19,588 bases of DNA, taken from JBDNJM01 sp041687755 (GTDB taxonomy: Bacteria; Planctomycetota; UBA1135; GCA-002686595). Made by a program: the position numbers and the translations under genes. Below are positions 7,101 through 14,185 of this stretch, piece after piece. The stretch's first letter is position 1, and the number at the start of each line of letters is the position of its first letter. The stretch is from the NCBI GenBank assembly GCA_041687755.1, contig JBDNJM010000018.1, forward strand, positions 1 to 19,588. Direction: 5' to 3'. The notes beneath the pieces were generated by a model. The model was not told the origin of the DNA and ran no database searches. It saw nothing but the letters and a program-made list of their open reading frames with translations.

Positions 7101-7637
7101 CTAGGGATAGCCTAAGCGGCTCAGCTCGGGCAGGTGGAGCTGACTGCCGGCGAGCAGGTCGTCGGGGTTTCCGAGCTCGTTGTAGCGCGCGAGGGCGTCG
7201 AGCAACGCACCGTCGGCTCGGCGGTAGTGCTCAAGGGCGATTCGGCGCAGCGTCTGGCCGGGTTGGACGACCAAGACGAAGTCGGAGCTGCCTGCACCGG
7301 AGCTGCCTGCACCGGAGCTGCCTGCACCGGAGCTGCCTGCACCGGAGGTGCCGGGGCCCTCTGCGGACTCGGTTGCCACGGCTTGCCGGCCGCCCACTCG
7401 GACGCGGATCCAGCCCTCCTCGAGCTCGCCGGGAGCGGTGTCGACCGTGTCCGGCCGCCGCGCGACTTCCTTCTGAATGAAGCGCTCCCAGAGCTGATCT
7501 TTCAGGTTGGGGCGGACCTGTGCGAGGCCGAGCACGCCGCCACCCACGAACAGAACACCGAGGGCCAAAGTCAGCCCCAAACGCGCACCGCCCCGCCTGG
7601 CGTAGGGCCGGGGACGGGGCGGTGCGTGCGCTTCCAT
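7101..7637 (-). CDS. membrane-anchored LysM-domain protein
   Basis: This 178-residue protein has a basic N-terminus (ARRGGARLG), one hydrophobic segment at about 19-40 (signal anchor), a charged region, a low-complexity linker and a C-terminal LysM domain (about 120-170: FVLVVQPGQTLRRIALEHY to LLAGSQLHLP). LysM binds N-acetylglucosamine polymers, so the domain probably faces peptidoglycan in the periplasm. The linker (99-118) is four GAGSS units made by a 15-bp DNA repeat. It starts 28 nt after the secDF stop on the same strand and is probably the last gene of that unit. No enzymatic domain is present, so the role is likely cell-wall attachment or scaffolding. The start is the first ATG before the anchor; no Shine-Dalgarno is seen. 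Confidence 0.8.
   Translation of the reverse strand: MEAHAPPRPRPYARRGGARLGLTLALGVLFVGGGVLGLAQVRPNLKDQLWERFIQKEVARRPDTVDTAPGELEEGWIRVRVGGRQAVATESAEGPGTSGAGSSGAGSSGAGSSGAGSSDFVLVVQPGQTLRRIALEHYRRADGALLDALARYNELGNPDDLLAGSQLHLPELSRLGYP
7284..7343. repeat. four tandem 15-bp repeats in the LysM gene
   Basis: The unit GGAGCTGCCTGCACC is repeated four times without a mismatch and encodes (GAGSS)4 on the minus strand. Perfect identity suggests recent slippage expansion, so the linker length probably varies between strains. Confidence 0.95.
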
Positions 7638-7664
7638 GGTGGGGGAGGCGGTGAGGCGTGAGCC

Positions 7665-10600
7665 TTAGGCAGCGGGAACGGCCTTGGCCGCGTCCGCGTC
7701 GTCGCCGGTGTCAGGATCGTCGCCCCGCTTGGCCGCGGCACGCCCCTCGAAGAACAGCAGCGCCGGGCTGGCGATAAACACCGAGGAGTAGGTTCCCACG
7801 ACGATGCCGACCAGCATGGCGAAGGCGAAGCCCTCGAGCGTGTTGCCCGTGCGGACGTTCGCGCCGAACAGGATCACGACCGCGATGAACGTCGTCGTCG
7901 AGGTCAGGACCGTGCGCGACAGGGTCTGGTTGATCGAGCGATCCAGGATGCTCGCCAGGCTGCCCTCCATGCGGGGCCGGTTCTCGCGGATCCGGTCGAA
8001 CACGACGATCGTGTCGTTCAGCGAGTAACCGATGATTGTCAGGAACGCTGCAATCATCGGCAGGCTGATTTCGACCTCGAGGATGCCGAGCATCATCATC
8101 ACCGAGAGGGCGGCGAGCGTCACGAGGACGTCGTGCACCAGGGCAACAACGGCCGCGAAGCCGTAGCTGTACTCGGCGAACCGAGCTCGGATGTAGAGCA
8201 CGATCGCGAACAGGCTGAAGACGATGGCCAGGATGGCCTTGTCGCGCAGCTCACCCACGACCTGGGCGCCGACCGAACTGCTGTTCGGGATCGGCTGGGA
8301 CAGGGCGTACTCACGGTTCGCACTGTCGCTCTTGCCGTTGAAGGCGGTCAGCACCTTCTGCTGAGCCGACAGGTCGGTCAAGCCGGCGGGCACGGCCGCT
8401 TCCACCTTGAAGGTGCGGGAGCGACTCACATCGGCGGTCACGCTCACATCGGTCAGCCCGACGGCCTCGCTCTCGAGGATCGCCTGGATGTCCTGGGTGG
8501 GGTGATCGGCTTCGAAGTAGAGGGTTATGCTCGCGCGGGAGCTGTCGGCCATCTCGAACTCGATCGGACCCTTCTGCAGCAGGTCGGCGAGCTCGGCCTT
8601 GACCTGGCTGCGCAGCAGCTCGCCCTCGTCGATCTCGTTCTCGGAGCCCTCGTCGCTTTGAGTCTGGCCCTGCAGCTTCACCGTCAGACGGAAGTCGGTG
8701 AACAAGCTGTTGCCGGAGGCGTCGCTGCCTTCGGCGGAGGAGAGGATCGGCTTGATCTCGGCCTTGGCGAGTTCGCCGCCCAGGCCCTCGACCCGAGTGC
8801 GGATCGTGTCGATGGTCTGGGCCTGCTCCGTGCGCATCTGCAGGGTGCCACCGCCGGTGAAGTCGATGCCGTACTTCTTGATGCCGGGCATGCTGGCGAA
8901 CAGCAACAGGCCGCCGATGATGACGATGCTGGAGATGATGGAGGCGGACTTCGCCTTCTGCATCCACTTGTAGTTGGCCTCGACCAACCAGGTGCCGACC
9001 TTGAAGTCCTCCGCGCCGCGCTCGAGCGCGATGTGCACTAGGACCTTGGTCACGACTAGCGCGCTGAACAGCGAGGTCAGGATGCCGATCGCCAGGGTGA
9101 CCGCGAAGCCCTTGATGGGGCCGGTGCCGACCACAAACAGGATGATCGCCGTCAGCAGGGTCGTGATGTTGGCGTCGAGGATCGTCGAGAGGGCCTTATC
9201 GAAGCCGTTCTTGGCGGCTTGCTTGACGTTGCGGCCCGCATCGCGCTCCTCTCGGATCCGGTCGAAGATCAGGATGTTGGCGTCCACGGCCATACCGACC
9301 GTGAGGATGATGCCGGCGATGCCGGGCAGGGTCAGGGTGGCGCGCATGAACGCGAGACCGCCCATCAGCAGGGTCATGTTGACCAGCAGCGAGATGGAGG
9401 CGATCACACCGAGCGTGCGGTAGTAGAACACCATGAACCCGAGCACGCAGATGATGCCCGCGAGGCCGGCCATCCAGCCGCGCTTCACGTACTCCGCGCC
9501 GAGCGTCGGACCGACGCTCTCCTTGCTGTCGAGGATCGGCTTGATGCGCAGGGAGCCCGAGCGCAGCACGGTCACCATTTCGGTGACTTCTTCCAGCTGG
9601 TAGCGGCCCTGGATGATCCCCTGTCCGTAGATGGGGGAGTTCAGGTTGGGCGCCGACTCGAGTTGCCCGTTGAGCAGCACGGCGAGCTGCTCGCCCTCAA
9701 ACTCACCGGTGAAGTCACCGAAGTCGTTCGCGTGGATGTCGTAGAACTTGAACCCGACCGCGGGGTAGCCGAGGTCGTCTGAGGTGACGTAGGTCGTCTC
9801 GAGCTTCTCGCCCGTGAAGTACCAGTCGTCGCCGTAGATGTCGGCGTACTCGGGGTGTTGGTCGACGCGCAGGATCGCTTCGGCCCGCTGGCTTAGGGTG
9901 CGGGTGTCGGTGATCTTGCCCGTGTTCGGGTCGCGGAACAGCTTCGACGGCGCCCACTCGACCGCGTCGGCGGGACCGCCGAGCGAGAGGGGCAGGGTGT
10001 TGAACGCGGTGAAGTCCGTGGCGTCGGGGTTCAGCGCGAGCCAGGCGTCGAGCAAATCGCGCTGCTCGGCAAGCGTCGTGTCGAGCCCGGGCGCGCGCAG
10101 CAGGGCTGGAGTTTGGGCGCTCTCCGCGGAGAGCCGCAGCTGGAACGTCAGCGCACCCAGGTTCTCGATCTTGTTCTGGATCGCGTTGGTGCTGAGCAGG
10201 CGCACCTCGGTGCCCGCGGGGTGCAGGCTCGCGATCGAGCCGTTCTCGCCGCGTCGCGCGACCGCGAGGTCACCGCCGTTGTTCGCGTTGTAGAAGACGA
10301 ACTCGTCGCCGACTGCGAGCGTGCCGCCGCCGCGCGGGAAGCCGCCCTCGATGTTCTCGAGCAGCAGCTGCTGGCCGGGCGTGAACTCGGCGGGCAGGGC
10401 CGCGACCAGGGTGCCGGTGGCCGGCTGGCCGACGAGCTCGTCGGCGCCGGGCAGCTCGATCACGAGTCGATCCTTGCCCTCTTGCCGCATGACGGGCTCG
10501 AGCGTTCCGGTCGGGTCGATCCGGTTTCGGATGACCGTGATCGACTCTTGGATCACCTGCGCGGGATCCATGGATTGATCGACCTGATCCTCGTTGGGCG

Positions 10601-10739
10601 TGACCCGGAAGACGTAGCGCGTGCCCCCCTGCAGGTCCAGGCCAAGGCGGAAGGGCGGCTTGTTGAGGGTGAGCAGCAGAACGGCGCCCAGCAGGACGGC
10701 GCCGATCAAGATCAGCCGGGAGCGGAGATTCTCGACCAT
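7665..10739 (-). CDS. secDF: fused SecD-SecF protein-export membrane protein
   Basis: SecDF uses the proton gradient to pull preproteins out of the SecYEG channel on the periplasmic side. Here SecD and SecF are one 1024-residue chain instead of two. The SecD half has an N-terminal membrane helix (8-26), the D1 motif LGLDLQGGTRYVF (about 32-44), a large periplasmic region, and the membrane bundle with GIAGIILTVGMAVDANILIFDRI cut across 470-495 (VDANILIFDR near 485) and TGPIKGFAVTLAIG. The SecF half starts at about 595, with KYGIDFTGGGTLQM near 626, GYSLNDTIVVFDRIREN near 906 and TVLTSTTTFIAVVILF. An extra segment of about 85 residues lies between VIELPGAD and LGALTFQLR. The C-terminus is a short acidic, Asp/Ala-rich tail. 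It follows rplS on the same strand; yajC, a common neighbour, is absent. The LysM gene follows. Confidence 0.96.
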   Translation of the reverse strand: MVENLRSRLILIGAVLLGAVLLLTLNKPPFRLGLDLQGGTRYVFRVTPNEDQVDQSMDPAQVIQESITVIRNRIDPTGTLEPVMRQEGKDRLVIELPGADELVGQPATGTLVAALPAEFTPGQQLLLENIEGGFPRGGGTLAVGDEFVFYNANNGGDLAVARRGENGSIASLHPAGTEVRLLSTNAIQNKIENLGALTFQLRLSAESAQTPALLRAPGLDTTLAEQRDLLDAWLALNPDATDFTAFNTLPLSLGGPADAVEWAPSKLFRDPNTGKITDTRTLSQRAEAILRVDQHPEYADIYGDDWYFTGEKLETTYVTSDDLGYPAVGFKFYDIHANDFGDFTGEFEGEQLAVLLNGQLESAPNLNSPIYGQGIIQGRYQLEEVTEMVTVLRSGSLRIKPILDSKESVGPTLGAEYVKRGWMAGLAGIICVLGFMVFYYRTLGVIASISLLVNMTLLMGGLAFMRATLTLPGIAGIILTVGMAVDANILIFDRIREERDAGRNVKQAAKNGFDKALSTILDANITTLLTAIILFVVGTGPIKGFAVTLAIGILTSLFSALVVTKVLVHIALERGAEDFKVGTWLVEANYKWMQKAKSASIISSIVIIGGLLLFASMPGIKKYGIDFTGGGTLQMRTEQAQTIDTIRTRVEGLGGELAKAEIKPILSSAEGSDASGNSLFTDFRLTVKLQGQTQSDEGSENEIDEGELLRSQVKAELADLLQKGPIEFEMADSSRASITLYFEADHPTQDIQAILESEAVGLTDVSVTADVSRSRTFKVEAAVPAGLTDLSAQQKVLTAFNGKSDSANREYALSQPIPNSSSVGAQVVGELRDKAILAIVFSLFAIVLYIRARFAEYSYGFAAVVALVHDVLVTLAALSVMMMLGILEVEISLPMIAAFLTIIGYSLNDTIVVFDRIRENRPRMEGSLASILDRSINQTLSRTVLTSTTTFIAVVILFGANVRTGNTLEGFAFAMLVGIVVGTYSSVFIASPALLFFEGRAAAKRGDDPDTGDDADAAKAVPAA

Positions 10740-10936
10740 GACGAGGCGGGTGCGATGGGGCGCTCTGGCCCCTCAGGGGTGTTGTGCGATGGGGGTGCCC
10801 TCGGGCGGGGATCCGAAGCGGATCCTTGACCGAGGGGCTTGCTGGCGTCAAGCGGCGCGCCCCGCACCCTGCTTGGACCGCCTGAGAAGCGACCGGGAGC
10901 CGGGGACGGGGCGCGCGGAGACCGGGCCGGCGTGGC
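10740..10936. other. rplS-secDF intergenic region with inverted repeats
   Basis: No gene is seen. It holds a 10-bp perfect inverted repeat (10855-10864 with 10907-10916, spacer 42 nt), a 7-bp hairpin (10809-10815 with 10819-10825, loop AAG) and an 11-bp direct repeat GTGCGATGGGG (10750-10760 and 10784-10794). A minus-strand TTGACG lies at about 10850-10845 without a clear -10. Some of this may regulate or attenuate secDF, but no U-tract is present. Confidence 0.4.
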
Positions 10937-11377
10937 CTAGGCCTCGGTGTCGCCCTTGGCTGCGGCAGCCTCGTTGGCGGCCTTCATCTCGGCGCGTGCC
11001 TTAGAGTCGTCGGCCTTGTCGCGGCGTGAGCGCTCGCCGAGCAGCTCGGTCACGCGTGTGGCCTTGCCGATGCGGTCGCGCAGGTAGTAAAGCTTTGCGC
11101 GGCGCACGGAGCCGCGGCGCGTGACAACCACGTCCTGCACGCGGGGGCTGTGCAGCGGGAAGATGCGCTCGACGCCTGCGCCCTGGACGATTCGGCGCAC
11201 GGTGATGTTCTTGCGGATGCCGCGCCCCTTGATGGAGAGCACGGTGCCGATGAAGAGCTGGACTCGCTCCTTGTCGCCCTCGCGAATGAGGTAGTGCACC
11301 TCGACCGTGTCGCCGACGCGAACGGGCGGGAGGTGAGGCTTGCCGAGCTCGCGCTCGAGGGTCTCGATGAGGTTCAT
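10937..11377 (-). CDS. rplS: 50S ribosomal protein L19
   Basis: L19 sits at the 30S-50S interface. From ATG 11377 the protein has 146 residues: MNLIETLERELGKPHLPPVRVGDTV at the start (20-residue pieces of it match L19), then KERVQLFIGTVLSIKGRGI, TVRRIVQGAGVERIFPLHSP and RAKLYYLRDRIGKATRV. A usual L19 is about 115-120 residues; the extra 30 at the C-terminus are a charged Ala/Lys-rich tail (from about residue 115). The frame is open upstream to 11557, but that part overlaps trmD and is not L19-like. It lies 100 nt downstream of trmD, the usual trmD-rplS order, although rpsP and rimM are missing from this cluster. Confidence 0.96.
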   Translation of the reverse strand: MNLIETLERELGKPHLPPVRVGDTVEVHYLIREGDKERVQLFIGTVLSIKGRGIRKNITVRRIVQGAGVERIFPLHSPRVQDVVVTRRGSVRRAKLYYLRDRIGKATRVTELLGERSRRDKADDSKARAEMKAANEAAAAKGDTEA

Positions 11378-11470
11378 GGCTTCAGAAGGTTGAAGTCTGG
11401 CGTTGGACCGCCTCGCGGCGGGTTGCCCAGAGGCACTCGGAAGTCGAGGGCTTGGGTCCGTGTGTATGGC

Positions 11471-11521
11471 GGGCTTCTCAGAAGCCCGAGTCGGTCGTTT
11501 GGCCCCGACCGAGGTCGGGGC
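11471..11521 (-). terminator. two stem-loops at the 3' end of trmD, one with the stop codon as its loop
   Basis: GGGCTTC (11471-11477) pairs with GAAGCCC (11481-11487) and the 3-nt loop 11478-11480 is the trmD TGA. Just upstream in trmD, GCCCCGACC (11502-11510) pairs with GGTCGGGGC (11513-11521). No U-run follows, so these may slow transcription, protect the 3' end or influence trmD-rplS read-through rather than act as a standard terminator. Confidence 0.35.
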
Positions 11522-12176
11522 GCCGTTCGGCGGTGCGCTTCGCGGCGATGTTCGCACGCCATTTTGCGGCTGCAGCGTGGTTCCCGCCGAGGAGCTGGGG
11601 CGGGACGGTGCGGCCGCGCCAGACGCGCGGACGGGTGTAGTGGGGGTGATCTAACGTGGGGCCCTGGAAGGACTCTTCCACGGCCGACTGGTCGTGCCCG
11701 AGCGCGCCGGGCAGCAGTCGAACGCAGGCTTCGGTGACCGCGAGGGCCGGCAGCTCGCCGCCGGCCAAAACGAAGTCTCCGAGGCTGAGTTCCTCGAGGT
11801 TGAGTTCGGCAAAGATCCGTTCGTCGAAGCCCTCGTAGCGACCGCAGAGCAGCAGCAGACGCTGCTCCTTGGCGTACTCCCCGGCGTGGGCCTGAACGAA
11901 CGGGCGTCCTGCCGGGGTCAGCGCGAGCCGTCGGAACGGTCCGTGTCGTGCCTCGAGCCATTCGACGCAGTCGAAGATGGGCTCGGGCCGCAGAACCATT
12001 CCGGGACCCCCACCGAAGGGCCGGTCGTCGACGGTGCGATGCCGGTCTCGGGCGAAGTCACGGAAGTCGACTAGGTCGATGCGAACGAGGCCCTTGCGGA
12101 CCGCGCCGCCCACGATGCTCGAGGCCACGTAGGGCCTCAGGGCATCGGGGAAGAGGGTCAGGATCGCGATATGCAT
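11478..12176 (-). CDS. trmD: tRNA (guanine-37-N1)-methyltransferase
   Basis: TrmD methylates G37 next to the anticodon of tRNAs using S-adenosylmethionine, which prevents +1 frameshifting; it acts as a knotted SPOUT dimer. From ATG 12176 the protein has 232 residues. It starts MHIAILTLFPD and includes RTVDDRPFGGGPGMVL (47-62), the SAM-binding knot LCGRYEGFDERI (110-121) and SLGDFVLAGGELPAL (131-145), and LDHPHYTRP (175-183) with the conserved Asp at 176. The C-terminus ends RRWR-like in AAAAKWRANIAAKR. The frame is open upstream to 12320, but that part opposes ribE. A good promoter lies just upstream, so trmD appears to be the first gene of the trmD-rplS unit; rpsP and rimM are absent. Confidence 0.96.
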   Translation of the reverse strand: MHIAILTLFPDALRPYVASSIVGGAVRKGLVRIDLVDFRDFARDRHRTVDDRPFGGGPGMVLRPEPIFDCVEWLEARHGPFRRLALTPAGRPFVQAHAGEYAKEQRLLLLCGRYEGFDERIFAELNLEELSLGDFVLAGGELPALAVTEACVRLLPGALGHDQSAVEESFQGPTLDHPHYTRPRVWRGRTVPPQLLGGNHAAAAKWRANIAAKRTAERRPDLGRGQTTDSGF

Positions 12177-12207
12177 CGGCTGTCCGACTCCCAGAATTCG
12201 GCCCGGC

Positions 12208-12236
12208 ATGATAGAGAGGCCCGGCCGCGGCGGCAA
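12208..12236 (-). promoter_or_regulatory. sigma-70-type promoter for trmD
   Basis: On the minus strand TTGCCG (12236-12231), a 17-nt spacer and TATCAT (12213-12208) form a good promoter. Transcription would start near 12201, about 25 nt before the trmD ATG. It is in the 105-bp divergent region shared with ribE. No FMN riboswitch is seen on the ribE side. Confidence 0.6.
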
Positions 12237-12281
12237 CCCGAGGGGGGCGCCGGTGATCGCGTCCCGGTAGGCTCTGCTCCT

Positions 12282-12896
12282 ATGTTCACCGGTCTCGTCG
12301 AAGCCCAAGTCCCCGTTCATCAGTTCGAGATCCGCGGCGGAGGCGCCCGGTTGGTGCTCCCGACCCCCTCAGAGGGCTTCCAGGCGGCCCTCGGGGACTC
12401 GATCTCGGTGTGCGGCTGCTGCCTGACCGTTTCGGCCCTGCTGGAGGCCCCGCCCGGAGCTCCCGGGCCGAATCTCGAATTCGAGCTCTCGAAAGAGACG
12501 CTCGACTGCACCTGGTTCGCCTCTCTGATCCCCGGCCGGCAGGTCAACCTGGAGCGAGCGATGCAGCTGGGCGAACGGTTGGGCGGCCACTTGGTCAGCG
12601 GGCACGTGGATGGCGGGGGCGAGATCGTCTCGATCTCGGGTGACGCGGAGGCCGGCTGGACCTTCCGCTTCCGGGTGGACGCGGGCCTGGAGCGCTACCT
12701 GACGCCGAAGGGCAGTGCGACCCTGGACGGGATCAGCCTGACGGTCAATGAGCCCGAGGGGCGCGAGTTCTGGGTGGCCGTGATCCCCGTGACCTTCGCC
12801 GAGACGACCCTCGGGACGGCGGTGCCGGGACAGCGGATCAACGTTGAGGTCGATCTGGTGGGCAAGTGGATCGAGAAGCTGATGCCGGGCGGCTGA
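12282..12896 (+). CDS. ribE: riboflavin synthase, alpha subunit
   Basis: The enzyme converts two 6,7-dimethyl-8-ribityllumazine molecules into riboflavin and a pyrimidinedione, the last step of riboflavin synthesis, in the cytoplasm. From ATG 12282 the protein has 204 residues, the usual size. It begins with the family signature MFTGLVE. The first barrel includes GDSISVCGCCLTV and FELSKETL; the second begins at VNLERAMQLGERLGGHLVSGHVDG (two overlapping pieces) and contains YLTPKGSATLDGISLTVN. The usual first-barrel motif is GDSIAVNGVCLTV, so two positions differ here (VCGCC). It is a single gene without other rib genes nearby, divergent from trmD. The repeat element starts on the base after its TGA. 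Confidence 0.95.
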   Translation: MFTGLVEAQVPVHQFEIRGGGARLVLPTPSEGFQAALGDSISVCGCCLTVSALLEAPPGAPGPNLEFELSKETLDCTWFASLIPGRQVNLERAMQLGERLGGHLVSGHVDGGGEIVSISGDAEAGWTFRFRVDAGLERYLTPKGSATLDGISLTVNEPEGREFWVAVIPVTFAETTLGTAVPGQRINVEVDLVGKWIEKLMPGG

Positions 12897-12952
12897 GGTA
12901 CGGAGCCAGGAACGATGCACGGCAAGGCGTGCATCGTTCCTGGCTCCGTACC
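12897..12952. repeat. 25-bp perfect inverted repeat between ribE and mlaD
   Basis: Bases 12897-12921 are the exact reverse complement of 12928-12952, with a 6-nt loop (12922-12927). It starts on the base after the ribE TGA and its last base is the first base of the opposing mlaD stop codon, so it fills the gap between two convergent genes. Its arm, TACGGAGCCAGGAACGATGC, belongs to the same family as the outer module at 6928-7064 (18 of 24 positions identical). It may act as a two-way terminator; no U-tract is present. Confidence 0.93.
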
Positions 12953-14181
12953 TAGAACCCGGCAGTGATCAGACTCGTAAAGACCGTGATCGGCGCCGCT
13001 TCGCGGTAGTCCTCGAGGCTGCGCGTCAGCACGCGCAGGGCGAGCTCGAGCTGTTCGTAGATCTCTTCGTCCACAAGCAGTCGGCCGAGGGTGCCTTCAC
13101 CCGCCGCGATTCGGCGGGAGACCGAGCGGAAGTCGGTGACGATGCCGGAGAACTCGTCGAACAGGGCTGAGGGCTCGGTCAGGCGTGCGATCAGGCCCTC
13201 GCCGCCGTTGAGCTTGGCGGCGAACGCAGCGAAGTCATCGAAGAGGCTGCTGTCGGTCAGCAGCCGGCCTAGCGTGCCCTGGCCTGCGGCCGCTTGCTCG
13301 CTGAGTTCGCGGATGCTCGTCACCGAACGCTTCACGTCGTCGGCGAGCGTCGGGTCGTTCGCGAAGGTCGAGATCAATCCGCCGGCCTCGGGGGAGGTCA
13401 GGTCGGAGAGCTGAGCGAAGGTCGTGTCGACGCCGGTGACCGCGGAGCTCACGCGATCGCGCAGCTCCACGTCGTCGATCAGCGAGCCGAGCACGCCGTT
13501 GCCAGACTGCACGGAGGCGATCACTTCGTTCACGCCGGTGCCGACCTCCGAGAAGGTGTTGAACAGCGCGTCGTCGGCGAACAGCTTGCCGATCGTTCCT
13601 TCGCCTGCGACAAGTCCGGCGGTGAGCACGTCGATGTTCTCCGCGGCCGAGGCGAAGCGCTCGAGGCCCTCGGCCAGATTCTCGGCGGCGCCGCCGGCGC
13701 GCAGGTCGGCGATCATGGCGCGGAAGTCGTCGAGCGCCGGGCCGAACTCACCGAGGCCGTCGAGGGCCGCGAACATGTCGGGCTTGACGCGACCCCGCAG
13801 CGCGGTCTCGGGCGTCACTCTCAGCGCGGTCTGATCGGGCGAGCCCGGCTCGATCAGCACCCTATGTCCGCCGAGCAGGGAGGAGTCCGAAATCAGGATC
13901 TCGTAGTTATCGCGCAGCTGGACCTTGCGGTTCAGGCGCATCTTGACGGTGATGCGCGTGGCGGTTGGAGCGTCGGGGTCGTAGCTGATCGAGTCGACCC
14001 GACCGATGCGGATGCCGGCGATTAGCACGGGATCGCCTTCGCCCAGCCCGTCGCCGTCCTCGAACTGCGCGGTGATGCGCATCGGTTCGCTGAACAGAGC
14101 CGACTCCGAGAGGAACAGCGTGAAGAAGGCCAGCAGGCCGAGGGAGACGAGGGCCAGCAGGCCAATAAGAAGCTGTCGCAT
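12952..14181 (-). CDS. mlaD: MlaD/MCE-family lipid transport substrate-binding protein
   Basis: MCE proteins form hexameric rings anchored to the inner membrane that carry lipids across the periplasm with the MlaE-MlaF ABC transporter. This 409-residue protein has an N-terminal membrane anchor (5-25, LIGLLALVSLGLLAFFTLFL), one MCE domain (about 35-115: ITAQFEDGDGLGEGDPVLIAG, here given to 20 or fewer per piece, and GIRIGRVDSI) and a long C-terminal region. That region has five spaced copies of a GxGxLGxLhxDxxLF motif (AGEGTIGKLFADDALF, SGNGVLGSLIDDVEL, AGQGTLGRLLTDSSLF, EGLIARLTEPSALF, AGEGTLGRLLVDEEIY). This helical repeat is common in long bacterial MCE proteins. It starts 4 nt after mlaF and is the last gene of the operon. 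It is longer than E. coli MlaD (about 180), so it belongs to the long-tailed MCE class. Confidence 0.92.
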   Translation of the reverse strand: MRQLLIGLLALVSLGLLAFFTLFLSESALFSEPMRITAQFEDGDGLGEGDPVLIAGIRIGRVDSISYDPDAPTATRITVKMRLNRKVQLRDNYEILISDSSLLGGHRVLIEPGSPDQTALRVTPETALRGRVKPDMFAALDGLGEFGPALDDFRAMIADLRAGGAAENLAEGLERFASAAENIDVLTAGLVAGEGTIGKLFADDALFNTFSEVGTGVNEVIASVQSGNGVLGSLIDDVELRDRVSSAVTGVDTTFAQLSDLTSPEAGGLISTFANDPTLADDVKRSVTSIRELSEQAAAGQGTLGRLLTDSSLFDDFAAFAAKLNGGEGLIARLTEPSALFDEFSGIVTDFRSVSRRIAAGEGTLGRLLVDEEIYEQLELALRVLTRSLEDYREAAPITVFTSLITAGF

Positions 14182-14185
14182 GGAT

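Noticed and set aside
7284..7343. possible CRISPR-like array from four regular repeats
   Set aside because: Units are contiguous without spacers and are in frame in a coding gene, so this is a tandem repeat.
10119..10134. 16-bp perfect palindrome GCTCTCCGCGGAGAGC in secDF
   Set aside because: It lies in conserved coding sequence without a second copy; chance is likely in high-GC codons.
12177..12281. FMN riboswitch before ribE
   Set aside because: The gap is only 105 bp and none of the conserved RFN sequence blocks were seen.
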